From the IMG/VR virus record IMGVR_UViG_3300044613_003770, positions 21,304 to 85,303 of that record: a stretch of 64,000 nt of DNA; one strand, 5' to 3'. Of this stretch, positions 57,101 to 64,000 are shown in pieces. The notes below the pieces were generated by a model. That model saw nothing but the letters and a program-made list of their open reading frames with translations. It ran no database searches and was not told the origin of the DNA. The position numbers and the translations under genes were made by a program. This stretch comes from a virus. How positions within the stretch are numbered: the stretch's first letter is position 1; every line of letters begins with the position of its first letter.

Positions 57101-57995
57101 AAGAATGAATAGCCCTGAGTTTCAAGCCGTTCAGAAAGATAAAGAAGAGGCATTTAATTTGTATCTTCAACAACTAAATCAAGAACAAGCGCTCAAAGAA
57201 AAAGAAAAAGCCGAAAAAAAGGCATTCAGAAAAGCATGGCAAACAGCTTTATGGACTACCGTAGCAAGTTCCGTTATTTCAGCGATTGCTAAACCAGCTA
57301 TGGCTGGTTTTCAAGCTGGCATGGGACAAGCGGCATCACAGAATTTAACTGGCTTCCAAGCATTAGGTTCTGGATTTAAGGGGATTTGGTCTGGTGGCAA
57401 TTTTGCTGGCACACAGATTGGAGGCTTGTCGAATTTCTTTTCTGGCAATAATCAGTTAGCTAATATAGGAACAGTATCTCAACTATCATCTTTATATCAA
57501 AGTAATCCAAATTCAAATTTAGGTAAATTACTAGCTTCAAATTCTAGTAATTATATTAGTGGGATTTCAATACCAAAAGCTATTCCAGTAAATAGAGCTA
57601 CAGGAGGTTTAATACCTAATACGTCTGGTACTGATACAACTCAAGCAATGTTAAGTGGTGGAGAGTTTATTATGAATAGGGCTGCAACTCAAAATATAGG
57701 TGTTGGAGCTTTACAATCATTAAATGCTGGCGGTAGACAGAATTCTACTGAAAGCGCTGATAAAATTGTTTCTAAATTAGATGAATTAATTGCAGCTATT
57801 AAAGAAAATATGAGTGGCAATATTTCTGTAAACGTGAATTCTAATGCGGCTTCTGAAAAAGAAACGGCTGATAGTTCAAGTAGTGGTAATAATTCAGAAT
57901 CAAATAATATGTTGAAGAAAAAAATCAAAGCCGCTGTTATGGAAGTAATTCAACAAGAAAAAAGATTAGGGGGTTCGTTAAGATTTACTCAATAA
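48135..57995 (+). CDS. Tape measure protein with embedded nuclease-like and muralytic domains (3286 aa)
   Basis: Residues ~75-340 are a TP901-type tape measure core (EVEKSLADINSVL, ALELSRQGLP, GVSIDELGGIITAVQQ). (I/V)PNFA-type motifs occur at ~566, 588, 625, 962, 1218, 1321 and 1398. The segment between 962 and 1218 contains SKEAGRRFEKLALEFL then NIDLLEVKAGEW, a PD-(D/E)XK-like nuclease pattern. A hydrophobic stretch lies at ~1515-1595 and long coiled coils at ~1640-2200. A GH19-like lysozyme/chitinase domain follows (~2250-2455; GRGYVQITGRKAY), then an M15-like peptidase domain (~2500-2625; RRHEPQEGGKAADI, GIHLD). Two GGxFxM-type blocks (DDVPALLMGGEFVM ~2840, TQAMLSGGEFIM ~3160) precede the end. 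It sets tail length and crosses the envelope at DNA entry. Confidence 0.85.
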   Translation: MPIQIPVTQTGLEASIQAAAQKAGRNLKIDLGSNARSINALSQPLGRITGQADEFTKSMEAANARVLAFGASVGVLNSVIQGFKSLVTTTIEVEKSLADINSVLQGSGAQLNKFKKDIFDVARETGNSFKTVSEAALELSRQGLPANEVVTRLKDSMILARLSGLDAAQSVEGLTAAVNSFSKEGLTSSQVLNKISNAAAKYAVSERDLIEGFKRSASVAQQAGVSIDELGGIITAVQQKSARGGAVIGNSFKTIFTRIQRPESLKLLEEIGVKVLDLKGNVVPATKLLEGLASKISGLNDVEVASITEKIGGGFQIAPLLSALDDYSSKASVARGATEAFLNAGTEAYQRNAALNQTMAAAINEASVNLKEFANTLGEIGVTKGLSNVLSFFNTFISDVQDLLEGEGLGSKFARSIVEGIGNVLSGPGLAIFGGIILKLTTDLVKFGTQSLKTFFNIGSAAKEINTLQGSIASTLLRNKDIQAQILALEGNRAAQARFFTTALNEQYSTMQKMQNIAASIAPAVYGGTVSSKKSSGKNAAGGYMPAISQESRDISRGVGGARGGDRPVVIPNFAFGGGKKGTMVAHTGEYIVPNFAGGGSAIFNRDMVRSMGLPAGAKKIGAAGGFIPNFAEWYNRDTTKVKTSTSMPTTAGDWIKVRSSSESIRKYSENVDQYKVRDTDFYLFPDGTGSRGNTVRDTLGRNKSRAVEKAEEEQEKVNKAGSFTLNADQLGGIGLISPRFGKSGVGSVDTKMTAGEVAFFNQNEKSFPIDKNKYIKLLGIKTANTPSGRSFQQLQGDVSELFAGGVVDLAYRLYGGTFDPASGGEFTQKLRALSPDKKQQLIPAAAQGDLFEAAGKVALGSIQNLESLFNQSDQNRPFDFNNRAAMQKMFGFDVGKGEAKRGGEGDSLAAFLGTKQVKGIITKVFNDPEYSPKALDALKAQGAFSIEMQRQKKEKEISNAISGFVPNFASYPYKLSTLAPTEKEGQRSYSKWEKWNQLSGEEKKNTPYKSKVINNPYAIKQFNQGLRLNPNVEKDDKVDSLGFRVTKVPIYDEKLKEEIINKKNSKEAGRRFEKLALEFLKYNDGSEFLYNRDKSSVDGFKFKGNKNIDLLEVKAGEWNASEVQNKFGRFVPENINLSGSSLIKEELNKLFTEGVPREQDVIKLNNTLAIPDIEGYSGKIKAGGKADPNKKQKDFYDAFSVSQLSQAQNAKLKKGSMGYIPNFVNQKYVMDTLARIKAGTSGFSKQEQETFLNKFGAKSTGRKISLREVYDKLDGDIGISALIDKAYVAAGPTASNEDVYRVFEKQIKANPYALRGLVSKKGFIPNFADPLKEAIGREISAGVPASQIYVDQNSSLKNSMNPMGLMVANRRDEPAGGIQGINRARKEGANPMLYGAADGFIPNYAPQLGEATRSDMGRTRISDQAITDFNNSLKGVSDQLRKGSISFADANLKVDQLAKSTGSTQAQVMKLGAVGQGLITAYNNELQARNQKAKELKEQRAGRSTETAGSKGSRDMLGTIFAVQAGLSLLTGATNDSTNALVRYTNVISNSLGNITTAAFAASAFKDMATTGKGLVGVFGKLGVAGAAVGAAFALFEGGKQLYYEYSGANKRASDAANILASSAEKAAVRLENLNPESKESINKTVEDIIKKLNIQVSEPELPKLKEAITTGLLGTSRTNVEGILRENLTPSKLQKKEIDTSEPSLMDALRAGAASSPGTMVPNVKYKYTTEEALTGDPLKAIAALAEQGVSGQGATLMGPFLSLVKEAKNAEELSSFLANPKLNEKINENLKNIDTKSLFDLTDINKTFEQVSILNNSKDFAKTFEAMEGKTSLVSSLKEQEASIAIIYEFVKLIQAAREETEKNATIETAKQEQALSRALQDSLKKSVLERPTKTMQQAGSLLESSLEISNKQKLLQITGDLSISEDLRKQKLEEVNHQYEISKIGLQNQLKLIKQLDSSLEKISSGDILGFGSNSEQAAKQAKAFIEKFTSDPNNQNALEGLLAGNKNQNFINQLRSQVQTGANLFNTPGKQDELIRIIKEYYELTQDITLEEKTQINNKQKLFEASQKELSIEKQRQNLIEKGNLYIKTAQSRLTGRIEDISNESQLNEARKNLEIKRFEKTGKTVDPRENERIIESINEKYFKLQQDLNDQKAEAEIKLEITRGLKIDDNITSLGANTTAIGSVQDALINNVLPVLNTLPKNMAEQLKNAVLGLNNGGQPVPQTAQTTSGVSGTIGMPYRANTSSGDVKSLLDLVSKEISSDPKYLAAVYGNVMKESGGKPITEASDYSNTDNKRIRSIFGDRVNWMTDEDLSELKKDPMFLGKMYGPKYQIGKNLGNKSEEEGFNYRGRGYVQITGRKAYEEAGKAIGKDLLRDPDLAAHPEIAKQIAVWQLRDRKDQFTGGGFNKLLLEGDQSKINKAVTSQFAGQSANRGYLGDLLKIVDNFADKFLKGSTDLGGSLDNTSKNFLQASGYLEETSSTAQTNIDNLRLELAGKDRNKAPNQDLQDKIRRIVAETYGPSAIATIYSGMGYTPGGSRRHEPQEGGKAADIYVEIDGKKVTGEELAKLGARWVTGGYGSAGYGMDYQGIKGSGIHLDTFTKDQLKSGEGLSWGYGGQTGSMLKNLISRMGGEPGVSASALANQTLSQTNPIYQAGERISGISDSTARTESALEEAKKLVDRTGKSDEEIKKKINEIANQIIAASDAIISKGKTKTTADALNQLSKQNTKLEAQPGTFASGFTTGMENINKEIAGFSEQIGEKVPALFADNMAKAMEDAILNGEDLETSLRSAATAFLTEINRSNFKNLANIFTSGLQQAGSSIFSLFTQRASGGPITGGSGTKDDVPALLMGGEFVMNKKSVSKYGMNFMNQLNNGNLPKFAKGGSVEEISDISKIGKQTIFSGKVGSEIVGQYDEGKAPRQVATGGGFYSPGMYGSGSIIGKADLLAFATQSQTSGAKDVIMNEDKLAYASLEPESARLTVSGRMNSPEFQAVQKDKEEAFNLYLQQLNQEQALKEKEKAEKKAFRKAWQTALWTTVASSVISAIAKPAMAGFQAGMGQAASQNLTGFQALGSGFKGIWSGGNFAGTQIGGLSNFFSGNNQLANIGTVSQLSSLYQSNPNSNLGKLLASNSSNYISGISIPKAIPVNRATGGLIPNTSGTDTTQAMLSGGEFIMNRAATQNIGVGALQSLNAGGRQNSTESADKIVSKLDELIAAIKENMSGNISVNVNSNAASEKETADSSSSGNNSESNNMLKKKIKAAVMEVIQQEKRLGGSLRFTQ

Positions 57996-57996
57996 T

Positions 57997-58782
57997 ATGT
58001 TTGGTGGTAAATTAAATCATGAATCTGAATTTTATATTTCTGGACAAAAATTGTCTGGTATAGAATCTGTTGATATTTCATATTCCCAACAAAATAGTAT
58101 TATCAAACCAATAGGATATTCAAAAGGTTTGTCATTGGTTAATGGCGAGCCACAAAAAAGTTTATCATTAACTAGAAATTTGCTTTACCAAGATCCAATT
58201 TTAAATTATACAGGAGACCTGGTAATGGATGGAAGCATAAACTATGGACAGTATTGTTATGGTTTCAAAATGGGTTATTTAACCGAATATATTGTTAATT
58301 GTGCGATTGGTTCAGTTCCAAGAGTTTCGGTTAATGCTGTTATCTTGGATGAATTAACATCTAGTTCTAATTCAGCTGGACATATACAACATCCAAACAT
58401 ATATATACCAAATCAAGGTTCAATATCAATGACTTGTGATAATTCGTCAACCAATAGAGTAATTGGTTTTGATTATTCTATAAAATGTAATAGAAAATCA
58501 TTTTTTACAATAGGTTCCGAGTTACCAAAACAGGTTATATTGATGCCTCCATTAGAGTATACAGCTGCCGTTCAAATAGAAATAGATGAAGCTTTTTTGC
58601 AAGATTCTCATAATTATTTATATGATAGGGAAAATAAAATAATATCTTTTTCAATAAGAGGCAGAAATCAAGAGTTATTACAAAATTTAACCCTGCCAAA
58701 AGCTTCTTTAATATCAGAACAAATTAACGCATCATCAGATGGTTTATTGAGATTAACTTTAAATTATATTGGGCATTCATGA
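57997..58782 (+). CDS. Tail protein, tube-like paralogue 3 (261 aa)
   Basis: A beta-rich protein. FKMGYLTEYIVNCAIGSVPRVSVNAVIL corresponds to the signature segment of the tail-tube-like protein, and the second half (GFDYSIKCNRKSFFTIGSELPKQVILMPPLEYTAAVQIEID) matches the protein at 29622. Likely a distal tail ring or adaptor that continues the tube after the tape measure. It starts one base after the tape measure stop and overlaps the next gene by four bases. Confidence 0.6.
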   Translation: MFGGKLNHESEFYISGQKLSGIESVDISYSQQNSIIKPIGYSKGLSLVNGEPQKSLSLTRNLLYQDPILNYTGDLVMDGSINYGQYCYGFKMGYLTEYIVNCAIGSVPRVSVNAVILDELTSSSNSAGHIQHPNIYIPNQGSISMTCDNSSTNRVIGFDYSIKCNRKSFFTIGSELPKQVILMPPLEYTAAVQIEIDEAFLQDSHNYLYDRENKIISFSIRGRNQELLQNLTLPKASLISEQINASSDGLLRLTLNYIGHS

Positions 58783-59789
58783 GTGAAGATCTTTTTTACA
58801 ATAGGGATAGAAATATTGCTGGAGTCGTGGCTCCAACAAATTTATCTAGTTTAAATTTGACTCCAGTGTATGGATCAAAAGCTTCGTTTTCTAGTAATTT
58901 GTATACTTATGAAACTAATGACTTAGTATATAATATTATACCATTATCAATTAATAGCTTGAGAGCTTCTTTTGATATGAAATATATTGTAAATGAAACT
59001 AATGCCACTAGATTGGCTAATTTTTTCGAAAGCAAGTTGGGAAGTGTGCAATTTTCTTTCACCCCAGATAATAATAATATTTATAGACAGATTTCTGGAT
59101 TTTCAACTGAATACTCAATAAGTCATTTAAATAATAATCATTACGAGTTCAATGTAAATATAATAGCTGATCAAGCTCCTACGCTTTTAAATTGGAAGTA
59201 TATGACTTTTTTAAATTATAATTACTCCACTATAGAAAATGGTTCAATTTGGAATCAAAATTTAATACAATGGAATGCAGATATAAGAACTTGGGATTAT
59301 GGCCATTACAGTAAATACGATATAATTTACTACCCAACGAATGAAAATAAATTAAATAATTTCTATTATTGTAGCGAAGATCACGTTAGTTCTCAAGACA
59401 CGTCTCCAGCGGGGGATAATTCAAAATGGACTCAAGAGTTCTTTTTTGAGCCAGATATTGGTTTTCAAAATAATGTGACTATTAACTCAAGTAAATTAGA
59501 ATTTAAAAATTCACATCCATTAAGAATAAAAACAAAAAATAACATAACACCATTGGTGATTAATTATAAATTCAGCAATATAACAGATAAACAACTTAGA
59601 TCAATGCTTCATTTTTTAGAGAATAAGGCTGGATATAGAAGATTTAGACATCAAGTTCCTTCTGTATATAATAGACCAAAGGTATTTATATGCAGTGAAT
59701 GGTCACATACTTGGAATTACTTTAATAGTCATGATTTAGAAGTTAAATTAACGGAAGATCCATTAGGAGTCATACCAAAAAATTCATAA
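58779..59789 (+). CDS. Minor tail protein (336 aa)
   Basis: The protein has an internal duplication: TRLANFFESKLGSVQFSFTPD (~residues 80-100) and RSMLHFLENKAGYRRFRHQVPS (~275-297). Each is preceded by beta strands, and the second is followed by PKVFICSEWSHTW. The FLxxKxG...F motif is typical of phage minor tail proteins at the tail tip. WNADIRTWDYGHYSKYDIIYYPT... looks like a carbohydrate-type loop or CBM-like insertion. Coupled to both neighbours by overlaps. Confidence 0.65.
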   Translation: MSEDLFYNRDRNIAGVVAPTNLSSLNLTPVYGSKASFSSNLYTYETNDLVYNIIPLSINSLRASFDMKYIVNETNATRLANFFESKLGSVQFSFTPDNNNIYRQISGFSTEYSISHLNNNHYEFNVNIIADQAPTLLNWKYMTFLNYNYSTIENGSIWNQNLIQWNADIRTWDYGHYSKYDIIYYPTNENKLNNFYYCSEDHVSSQDTSPAGDNSKWTQEFFFEPDIGFQNNVTINSSKLEFKNSHPLRIKTKNNITPLVINYKFSNITDKQLRSMLHFLENKAGYRRFRHQVPSVYNRPKVFICSEWSHTWNYFNSHDLEVKLTEDPLGVIPKNS

Positions 59790-60991
59790 TGAAAAAGGAA
59801 ATATTAAAAAGTAATGCTGCATTTGTTGTGATTGGAGAATCTCCATCATGGAAGAGCACACCAGAAGTTGGTAGATTGTTTGCTTTGGTTCAAAATTGTG
59901 ATATAAATTTTAACGTAGAAAGACAGACTTTAAAACAATTAGGATCAAAAAAATATATAGTTAATAATATAACTAGATCACCAAATATTGATTTAAATTT
60001 AAGTTATTATTTTAGTCCATATATTAATAATGAATTATTAATGGGATTTAATGGTTATGATGAAATTGATAGACCAGCTTTTGAAAACATACATCAAAAA
60101 AATCATAATTTTTATATTGTTGTCAATAATAAAGATGGAGAAAATGCGCTAGATGAAATAAAATTAGATAACCCTCAAAATATTAACTATAACGATTTTA
60201 TTTTGTTATCTTTCGGTGATTGTTATTTAAATAGATACTCTTTAGGTTTTTCTTTGGGACAAGTACCAATTGTTTCGACATCTTTTAAGTGTTCAAATTC
60301 TCAATTTGAATCACGAGTTTCGGGCATCAGCTCTCCATCTCAACATCCATTAAAAGGTAATAGTAGTTATTTAGATATTAATGAATTATATCATCAGTTA
60401 TCATGTGGGAATATACGTGGAGATATAGAAGGAAGAAATGAGTACAACCCTCCAGTAGTTGTTCCTCACAATAGTCAATTTATTTTACAAAACCTACAAG
60501 TAGCTTCAATTCCTTTGGCTAAAGAAGATAAACCAATTCTACAAAATTTCTCAATAGATATAAATTTTGATAGGGTTGATTTATATGGATTGGGGAGTAA
60601 TCAACCTTATGATAGAAAATTGCAATACCCAATAACAGCCGAAATAAATTTATCATCCTTGGTTTCTGGATTTAATGTTGGATTTTTAAATAAAATAGAA
60701 GAAACCGAAATGGGTTATGATTTAGATTTATCTTTTTCATCAAACAATGCTAATGCTACTGGTTGGTATAAATTTAAAAATGCAAAACTAAATAATTTTA
60801 ATTACTCAATGCAAATCAACGATATCATGAAATTTAATGCATCGTTTTCTGTGGAAATAGATGATGAAAATGGTTTTTCTATTCATAGAAGAACTAGAAA
60901 GGTTACTACATTTGCTGATAAAATTTGTTTATGGAATAATACAACAATAAATTGGAACGAGCCAAATGATCCAAATCCATGTGAATGTTAA
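59789..60991 (+). CDS. Tail protein, tube-like paralogue 4 (400 aa)
   Basis: DCYLNRYSLGFSLGQVPIVSTSFKCSN (~residues 146-172) with a later ISSPSQHP aligns in layout to YLSDYTLDLAVGSLPTVSVTMEG...ISGIQSPAIDP of the tail-tube-like protein at 42966. The N-terminal VGRLFALVQNCDINFNVERQTLKQLGS also matches ERVQSANYNFSISRQDINQYGQ there. A Cys-containing end (DPNPCEC) is added. Probably a baseplate or distal tail version of the tube fold. Starts in TAATG overlap with the minor tail gene. Confidence 0.6.
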   Translation: MKKEILKSNAAFVVIGESPSWKSTPEVGRLFALVQNCDINFNVERQTLKQLGSKKYIVNNITRSPNIDLNLSYYFSPYINNELLMGFNGYDEIDRPAFENIHQKNHNFYIVVNNKDGENALDEIKLDNPQNINYNDFILLSFGDCYLNRYSLGFSLGQVPIVSTSFKCSNSQFESRVSGISSPSQHPLKGNSSYLDINELYHQLSCGNIRGDIEGRNEYNPPVVVPHNSQFILQNLQVASIPLAKEDKPILQNFSIDINFDRVDLYGLGSNQPYDRKLQYPITAEINLSSLVSGFNVGFLNKIEETEMGYDLDLSFSSNNANATGWYKFKNAKLNNFNYSMQINDIMKFNASFSVEIDDENGFSIHRRTRKVTTFADKICLWNNTTINWNEPNDPNPCEC

Positions 60992-61039
60992 TAATCTGAT
61001 CGTTTTTTCTAAATTAGCAAAAAAAAATATAAAAAAATG

Positions 61040-61047
61040 TGTAACTA
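61040..61047 (+). promoter_or_regulatory. Late promoter element TGTAACTA
   Basis: TGTGTAACTAA, eight bases before ATG 61056 with GAGG as Shine-Dalgarno; same octamer as before the tape measure gene. Confidence 0.5.
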
Positions 61048-61055
61048 AATGAGGT

Positions 61056-64000
61056 ATGAGTAATTTGGGTCCACAGCAAATAGCATCTAGTTATCAAAGA
61101 GTCTTGAATATTAGTGATAACGGAATAATCACTTTAGGTAATGACGGTTCCGTAAATTGGCAACTAAATGATATTGCAAGGCTTTCGACGGTTAACACGG
61201 CTACTGGTCAAATAAATAATAATTTAGCTACTACAGGATCTAATATTACTTTTAATTTAAATTCCACTGGTACTAATTTAGTAAATAGATTAAATAATAC
61301 TGGCACGAATTTAATGACTGTTATTAACAATAATTATGAATATTTAAATTCTAGTATTTCAACTAATTATTTTAATTCAACTCAATACGCAAATAATATT
61401 AGTGGTGTATTGAATAATAGATTACATGCCACTGGAAATAATTTAATTAATCTTGTCAATCTTGTCAACTCAGACTTAAAAGGGGATATATATTCATTAT
61501 TAGACAGCGTAAATACAACTAATACTAATTTAAGTACCACTGGCGCTACAATAATTGGTAGGTTAAATACTACAGGCGCTAATTTACAGACAAATATTAA
61601 TAATTTATCTGGAAGTCTAAACGCAACTGGTAACAGCCTTACGTCTTTAAATTCTACAACTAGTGGAGTTTTAAGCAATAGGTTGGATACCACTGGGTCG
61701 TTTTTAAGAGGTGAAGTTAATCAGTTATACACGAATCTGAATAACACAGGCGTTAATTTAACTTCTTTAAACTTGGCGACAAGCGGAGTTTTAAGCGCTA
61801 GGTTAAATGTTACTGGAAGCGTCTTACAGGGTCAATTAGATAATTTGGGTTCTACTCATGCTGGTTTTGGATTATATGGATATAATCAGGTTTTAGGAGA
61901 TGATAAACAATTAAATGTTGGTGAAGGTTATGGTATAACAGTAAGTCCAGATATAGTTTCAATTAATTTAGCACAGACCGTAGACATTAATAACCCACAA
62001 ACAATAAAATCTACAAAAACTTTTGAAAAATCTGCAAATTTTATTAGTGGGGCGTCTTTTTATGAAACTGTAACTTTTGACAAAAGACCAACTTTAAGTG
62101 GAACTGGATTTTTATTAATTGGAGAAGCTTTAGAGCATCCAGATGGAGTTTTTGTCACAGGTACTCAGACCATAGGTGGACAAAAGAATTTTACATTAAT
62201 TCCAAAAGTCAATGATGCAAATGTTGTTTTAACAACTGGTAATCAAGAAATAACTGGACTTAAAACATTTTTAACAAATCCTTATTTTAGTGGTTATAAA
62301 ATATTATCGGAATATGATAACGTTTTATATAAAACTGGGGATCATACTATTTCTGGCTACATACAATTTGATCAAAGACCAAGTGTAAATGGTACTGGCG
62401 TTTATTTGCATGGAGAAATTCCAGAACCAGCTAATACAGTATTTACAACTGGAGATCAAGTTATTAATGGTACTAAATTATTTAATCAAAATATTTTAGT
62501 CGGCATTGCTCATCCAGTTTTAGTAACTGGAGTTCAATTAATTTCTGGAGAAAAAACTTTTAAAGATAATTTAACTGCTTTAACGAGTATAACTTCTACT
62601 GGTAAAATTTTCTTTGGAACTGGTAATCAACCTAGTGGATTTTTCTCATCAATTGGTGGTGGTAGTGGTAATACAGCAAATGGTAATTATTCTTTTATTG
62701 GTGGAGGCGTAAATAATAGAGCAACTGGAGATCTTTCTTTTGTTGGCGGTGGGAGCGGCAACTACGTAGTTAATAAATATGCTTCTATTGTTGGTGGAGA
62801 AAATAATATTTCAATAGGAACTGGTGCTTTTATCGGTGTTGGTGTTAATAATATTACCTCTGGAGATAGAACATCTATATTAGGAGGGAGTGGCAATAGA
62901 GCGAATGGAGAATATTCTATAGTTGTTGGTGGATCATCTAATATTGCTAATAGTAAATATTCCATAGTTGTTGGTGGAAGCAATAATATAAATACAGGGA
63001 TACATTCCATCAATGTTGGAGGTATTAATAATTTTATAACTGGAGAATATTCAGTAATAGTCGGAGGAGCTAATAATAGAAATACTGGTGATTATAATGT
63101 TATTGTCGGCGGCGATGGTAATATTGTTACTGGTGAATATTCTACTATAGCTGGTGGTTCTTTAAATAGAGCTTCTGGTATTTCTAATTCAATAGGCGGT
63201 GGAGCTTCAAACAGAATAATGAATGTTGACGGCTCCACAATTGCTGGCGGTAGAAATAATACCATTGATCAAGATTTTGGATTTATTGGTGGTGGTGATG
63301 CAAATAGAATAGAGAATTTTTCTGATTATGCTACTGTTGGTGGTGGACAATTTAATGAAATAGATGGTACTTATAGTGCAATTTTAGGTGGATATGAAAA
63401 TCAAATCACTGGAGAATATGCCGTCATAGGAGGCGGTAATAAAAATGTTGCTGGATCAGATTATGATTTAGTAGGGGGCGGTTCAAGAAATTTTGCTACA
63501 GGTAAGTACACTTCAATAGTTGGTGGTCAAAATAATAATATAACTGGATTTTGGGGATCTATTGGAGGAGGATTTAATAATAAAATTACTGGAAATTATT
63601 CTAGTATTGATGGCGGTTCGTCAAACTTTATCACGGGCGTTGCTTCTGCAGTTGGCGGAGGATTAGACAACGAAGTCACTGGCGACTACTCAACTGTTGG
63701 CGCTGGCAGAATCAACTCTATCGTTGGCTCTAACGCAACAATTGCTGGAGGTTACTGGAATCGCGTATCTGGTGAGTCATCGGTTATCGGCGGTGGATCG
63801 CTTAACTTCTCGACAGGAATCGCAACCACAATTGCTGGCGGTACTGGCAACCAAGTGACTGGTAGCTACTCTGCTGTTGGCGGTGGTTCGTCAAACTTTA
63901 TCACGGGCGCTGCTTCTGCAGTTGGCGGAGGATTAGACAACGAAGTCACTGGCGACTACTCAACTGTTGGCGCTGGCAGAATCAACTCTATCGTTGGCTC
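61056..64000 (+). CDS. Giant tail fibre/adhesin, 5' part (>981 aa, runs off the window)
   Basis: The frame is open from ATG 61056 to the right edge. Residues ~45-265 are repeats of the LNxTGxNL type, expected to form a trimeric shaft. ~355-500 hold about five TGxQxIxGxKTF repeats. From ~525 on, dozens of units such as YSFIGGGVNNRATGDLSFVGGG appear, like the left-handed beta-roll head of YadA adhesins. The last ~390 bp are GC-richer and include a near-identical repeat (63615-63730 and 63885-64000, period 270 bp). It should bind the host surface. No intramolecular chaperone is visible, but the C-terminus is missing. Confidence 0.85.
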   Translation, partial: MSNLGPQQIASSYQRVLNISDNGIITLGNDGSVNWQLNDIARLSTVNTATGQINNNLATTGSNITFNLNSTGTNLVNRLNNTGTNLMTVINNNYEYLNSSISTNYFNSTQYANNISGVLNNRLHATGNNLINLVNLVNSDLKGDIYSLLDSVNTTNTNLSTTGATIIGRLNTTGANLQTNINNLSGSLNATGNSLTSLNSTTSGVLSNRLDTTGSFLRGEVNQLYTNLNNTGVNLTSLNLATSGVLSARLNVTGSVLQGQLDNLGSTHAGFGLYGYNQVLGDDKQLNVGEGYGITVSPDIVSINLAQTVDINNPQTIKSTKTFEKSANFISGASFYETVTFDKRPTLSGTGFLLIGEALEHPDGVFVTGTQTIGGQKNFTLIPKVNDANVVLTTGNQEITGLKTFLTNPYFSGYKILSEYDNVLYKTGDHTISGYIQFDQRPSVNGTGVYLHGEIPEPANTVFTTGDQVINGTKLFNQNILVGIAHPVLVTGVQLISGEKTFKDNLTALTSITSTGKIFFGTGNQPSGFFSSIGGGSGNTANGNYSFIGGGVNNRATGDLSFVGGGSGNYVVNKYASIVGGENNISIGTGAFIGVGVNNITSGDRTSILGGSGNRANGEYSIVVGGSSNIANSKYSIVVGGSNNINTGIHSINVGGINNFITGEYSVIVGGANNRNTGDYNVIVGGDGNIVTGEYSTIAGGSLNRASGISNSIGGGASNRIMNVDGSTIAGGRNNTIDQDFGFIGGGDANRIENFSDYATVGGGQFNEIDGTYSAILGGYENQITGEYAVIGGGNKNVAGSDYDLVGGGSRNFATGKYTSIVGGQNNNITGFWGSIGGGFNNKITGNYSSIDGGSSNFITGVASAVGGGLDNEVTGDYSTVGAGRINSIVGSNATIAGGYWNRVSGESSVIGGGSLNFSTGIATTIAGGTGNQVTGSYSAVGGGSSNFITGAASAVGGGLDNEVTGDYSTVGAGRINSIVG
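63615..64000 (+). repeat. 270-bp tandem coding repeat in the fibre gene
   Basis: 116 bp starting at 63615 recur at 63885 with one visible difference (GT/GC at 63639-63640 versus 63909-63910). The second copy is cut by the window edge, so the array may continue. Confidence 0.75.

Overview
The window is a stretch of a large tailed double-stranded DNA bacteriophage (Caudoviricetes) genome. It carries terminase, portal, a prohead protease fused to a scaffold, a major capsid protein, tail-assembly chaperones, a 3286-residue tape measure protein, several tail proteins and a giant tail fibre that runs off the right edge. It also holds PhoH, a RuvB-like ATPase, a T4-gp55-type sigma factor, one tRNA and dozens of very small genes. 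Most of the sequence is AT-rich and uses AGA for arginine, while about 19.6-29.3 kb is visibly GC-richer. The host cannot be named from the sequence. Consensus -35/-10 hexamers show that its vegetative sigma factor is sigma70-like. The tail-borne GH19-like and M15-like domains point to a peptidoglycan wall.

Layout. (1) 0-8.2 kb, + strand: tightly packed small genes joined by ATGA overlaps, including a metallophosphoesterase and an endonuclease III-like glycosylase. (2) 8.2-15.7 kb: surface-chemistry genes (a five-module glycosyltransferase, a DxD sugar transferase, a sulfotransferase) mixed with small genes, then a HExxH protein on the - strand. (3) 15.7-19.5 kb: a sparse region, then an AT-hook protein, RuvB-like ATPase and tRNA-Arg(UCU). 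(4) 19.6-29.3 kb: an accessory island on the - strand of short operons of small proteins (DUF932, SprT-like, YubB-like, membrane micropeptides). Eight of these operons each end in one copy of a palindromic repeat. (5) 29.6-64 kb: the structural module, mostly + strand, with one inverted block (42.97-46.02 kb) that includes a tail-tube-like gene.

Two promoter classes can be read directly. Early or accessory genes have a -35, a 16-17 bp spacer and a -10, then usually exactly six bases and ATG. This puts the expected +1 on the A of the start codon, so the mRNAs should be leaderless. Late genes have TGTAAnTA or TATAAATA 5-8 bp (sometimes more) before ATG. This resembles the T4 late promoter and fits the sigma factor encoded at 31.66 kb.

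Most noteworthy: the repeat that closes each island operon; the rigid leaderless promoter geometry; and a tape measure protein in which (I/V)PNFA-type motifs delimit inserted domains, one of them resembling a PD-(D/E)XK nuclease, followed by two cell-wall hydrolase domains.
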